From an uncultured Ruminococcus sp. (GTDB lineage Bacteria > Bacillota > Clostridia > Oscillospirales > Acutalibacteraceae), in assembly GCA_902799245.1 (NCBI GenBank), contig CADBZY010000006.1:1-64000 (forward strand): a stretch of 64,000 bases of DNA. The letters are read 5' to 3'. The translations under genes and the position numbers were made by a program. Positions 63,985-64,000 of the stretch are shown in pieces. Position 1 is the first letter of the stretch. The number at the start of each line of letters is the position of its first letter. Below the pieces are notes generated by a model. It was not told the origin of the DNA, searched no databases, and worked only from the letters and a program-made list of their open reading frames with translations.

Positions 63985-64000
63985 TTTTTCTTTCGATTTT

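Overview
The window looks like the chromosome of a spore-forming member of the Clostridia, most likely an Oscillospiraceae/Ruminococcus-type gut bacterium. The reasons are cotJ and CotF-like spore coat genes, a sigma-E-like promoter, clean Firmicutes-type sigma-A promoters (TTGACA-17-TATAAT) and strong GGAGG ribosome sites, an NfnAB transhydrogenase, a miaB-YlbF/RicA pair, DUF6062 and DUF6465 proteins and many small lipoproteins. The taxonomic call is inference from gene content and style.

Layout. Positions 1-3134 are the end of a mobile element: a brnT/brnA toxin-antitoxin pair, a small SHOCT-like protein and a large serine recombinase. The element sits inside the spore coat gene cotJC, of which only about the first 62 codons remain in the window, downstream of intact cotJA and cotJB (3071-4062, minus). 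Next come bcp, an Smr-domain gene, a DUF6062 pair and a large membrane protein. At 8372-10392 lies a Ro60/Rsr (TROVE) locus: a sigma-A promoter, three tandem Y-RNA-like genes that each carry a circularly permuted tRNA-like domain, then the Rsr protein gene. At 10447-16972 there is a LytTR/DUF3021 pair and a YdjG/YdjH/YdjI-type membrane stress operon with an extra membrane protein. Positions 17178-28774 hold lipoproteins, nfnAB, an Mbeg1-like hydrolase and an aminotransferase. On the minus strand, 28872-35488 holds an O-antigen-ligase-like protein, a YlbF/RicA-like protein, miaB, pyrG, an Spx/ArsC-like protein and a deformylase.

Positions 35991-45764 hold mtnN, a DUF4026/DUF2314 protein, a hinT-phosphoribosyltransferase-comEC operon, rsgA with a long leader, CotF-like coat genes, tRNA-Thr and tRNA-Tyr. 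Positions 45933-52700 hold an ABC-2 exporter whose ATPase gene is separated from its two permease genes by about 4 kb of unrelated genes and a 303-bp MITE-like element. Positions 52797-60290 hold a Nudix gene, a Lys/Ala-rich DUF6465 protein, several GNAT acetyltransferases, aspS and hisS. The window ends in a sugar ABC uptake operon (60754-63984).

Two systems stand out. One is the Rsr/Y RNA array. In its first RNA the tRNA mimic has a full 7-bp acceptor stem and an encoded ACCA inside the loop that joins the two acceptor strands. The other is the cotJC intervening element, which by analogy with the skin element in sigK could be excised in the mother cell during sporulation. A family of dispersed intergenic repeats (degenerate TGAATAG runs between GC-rich hairpins) also recurs across the window.
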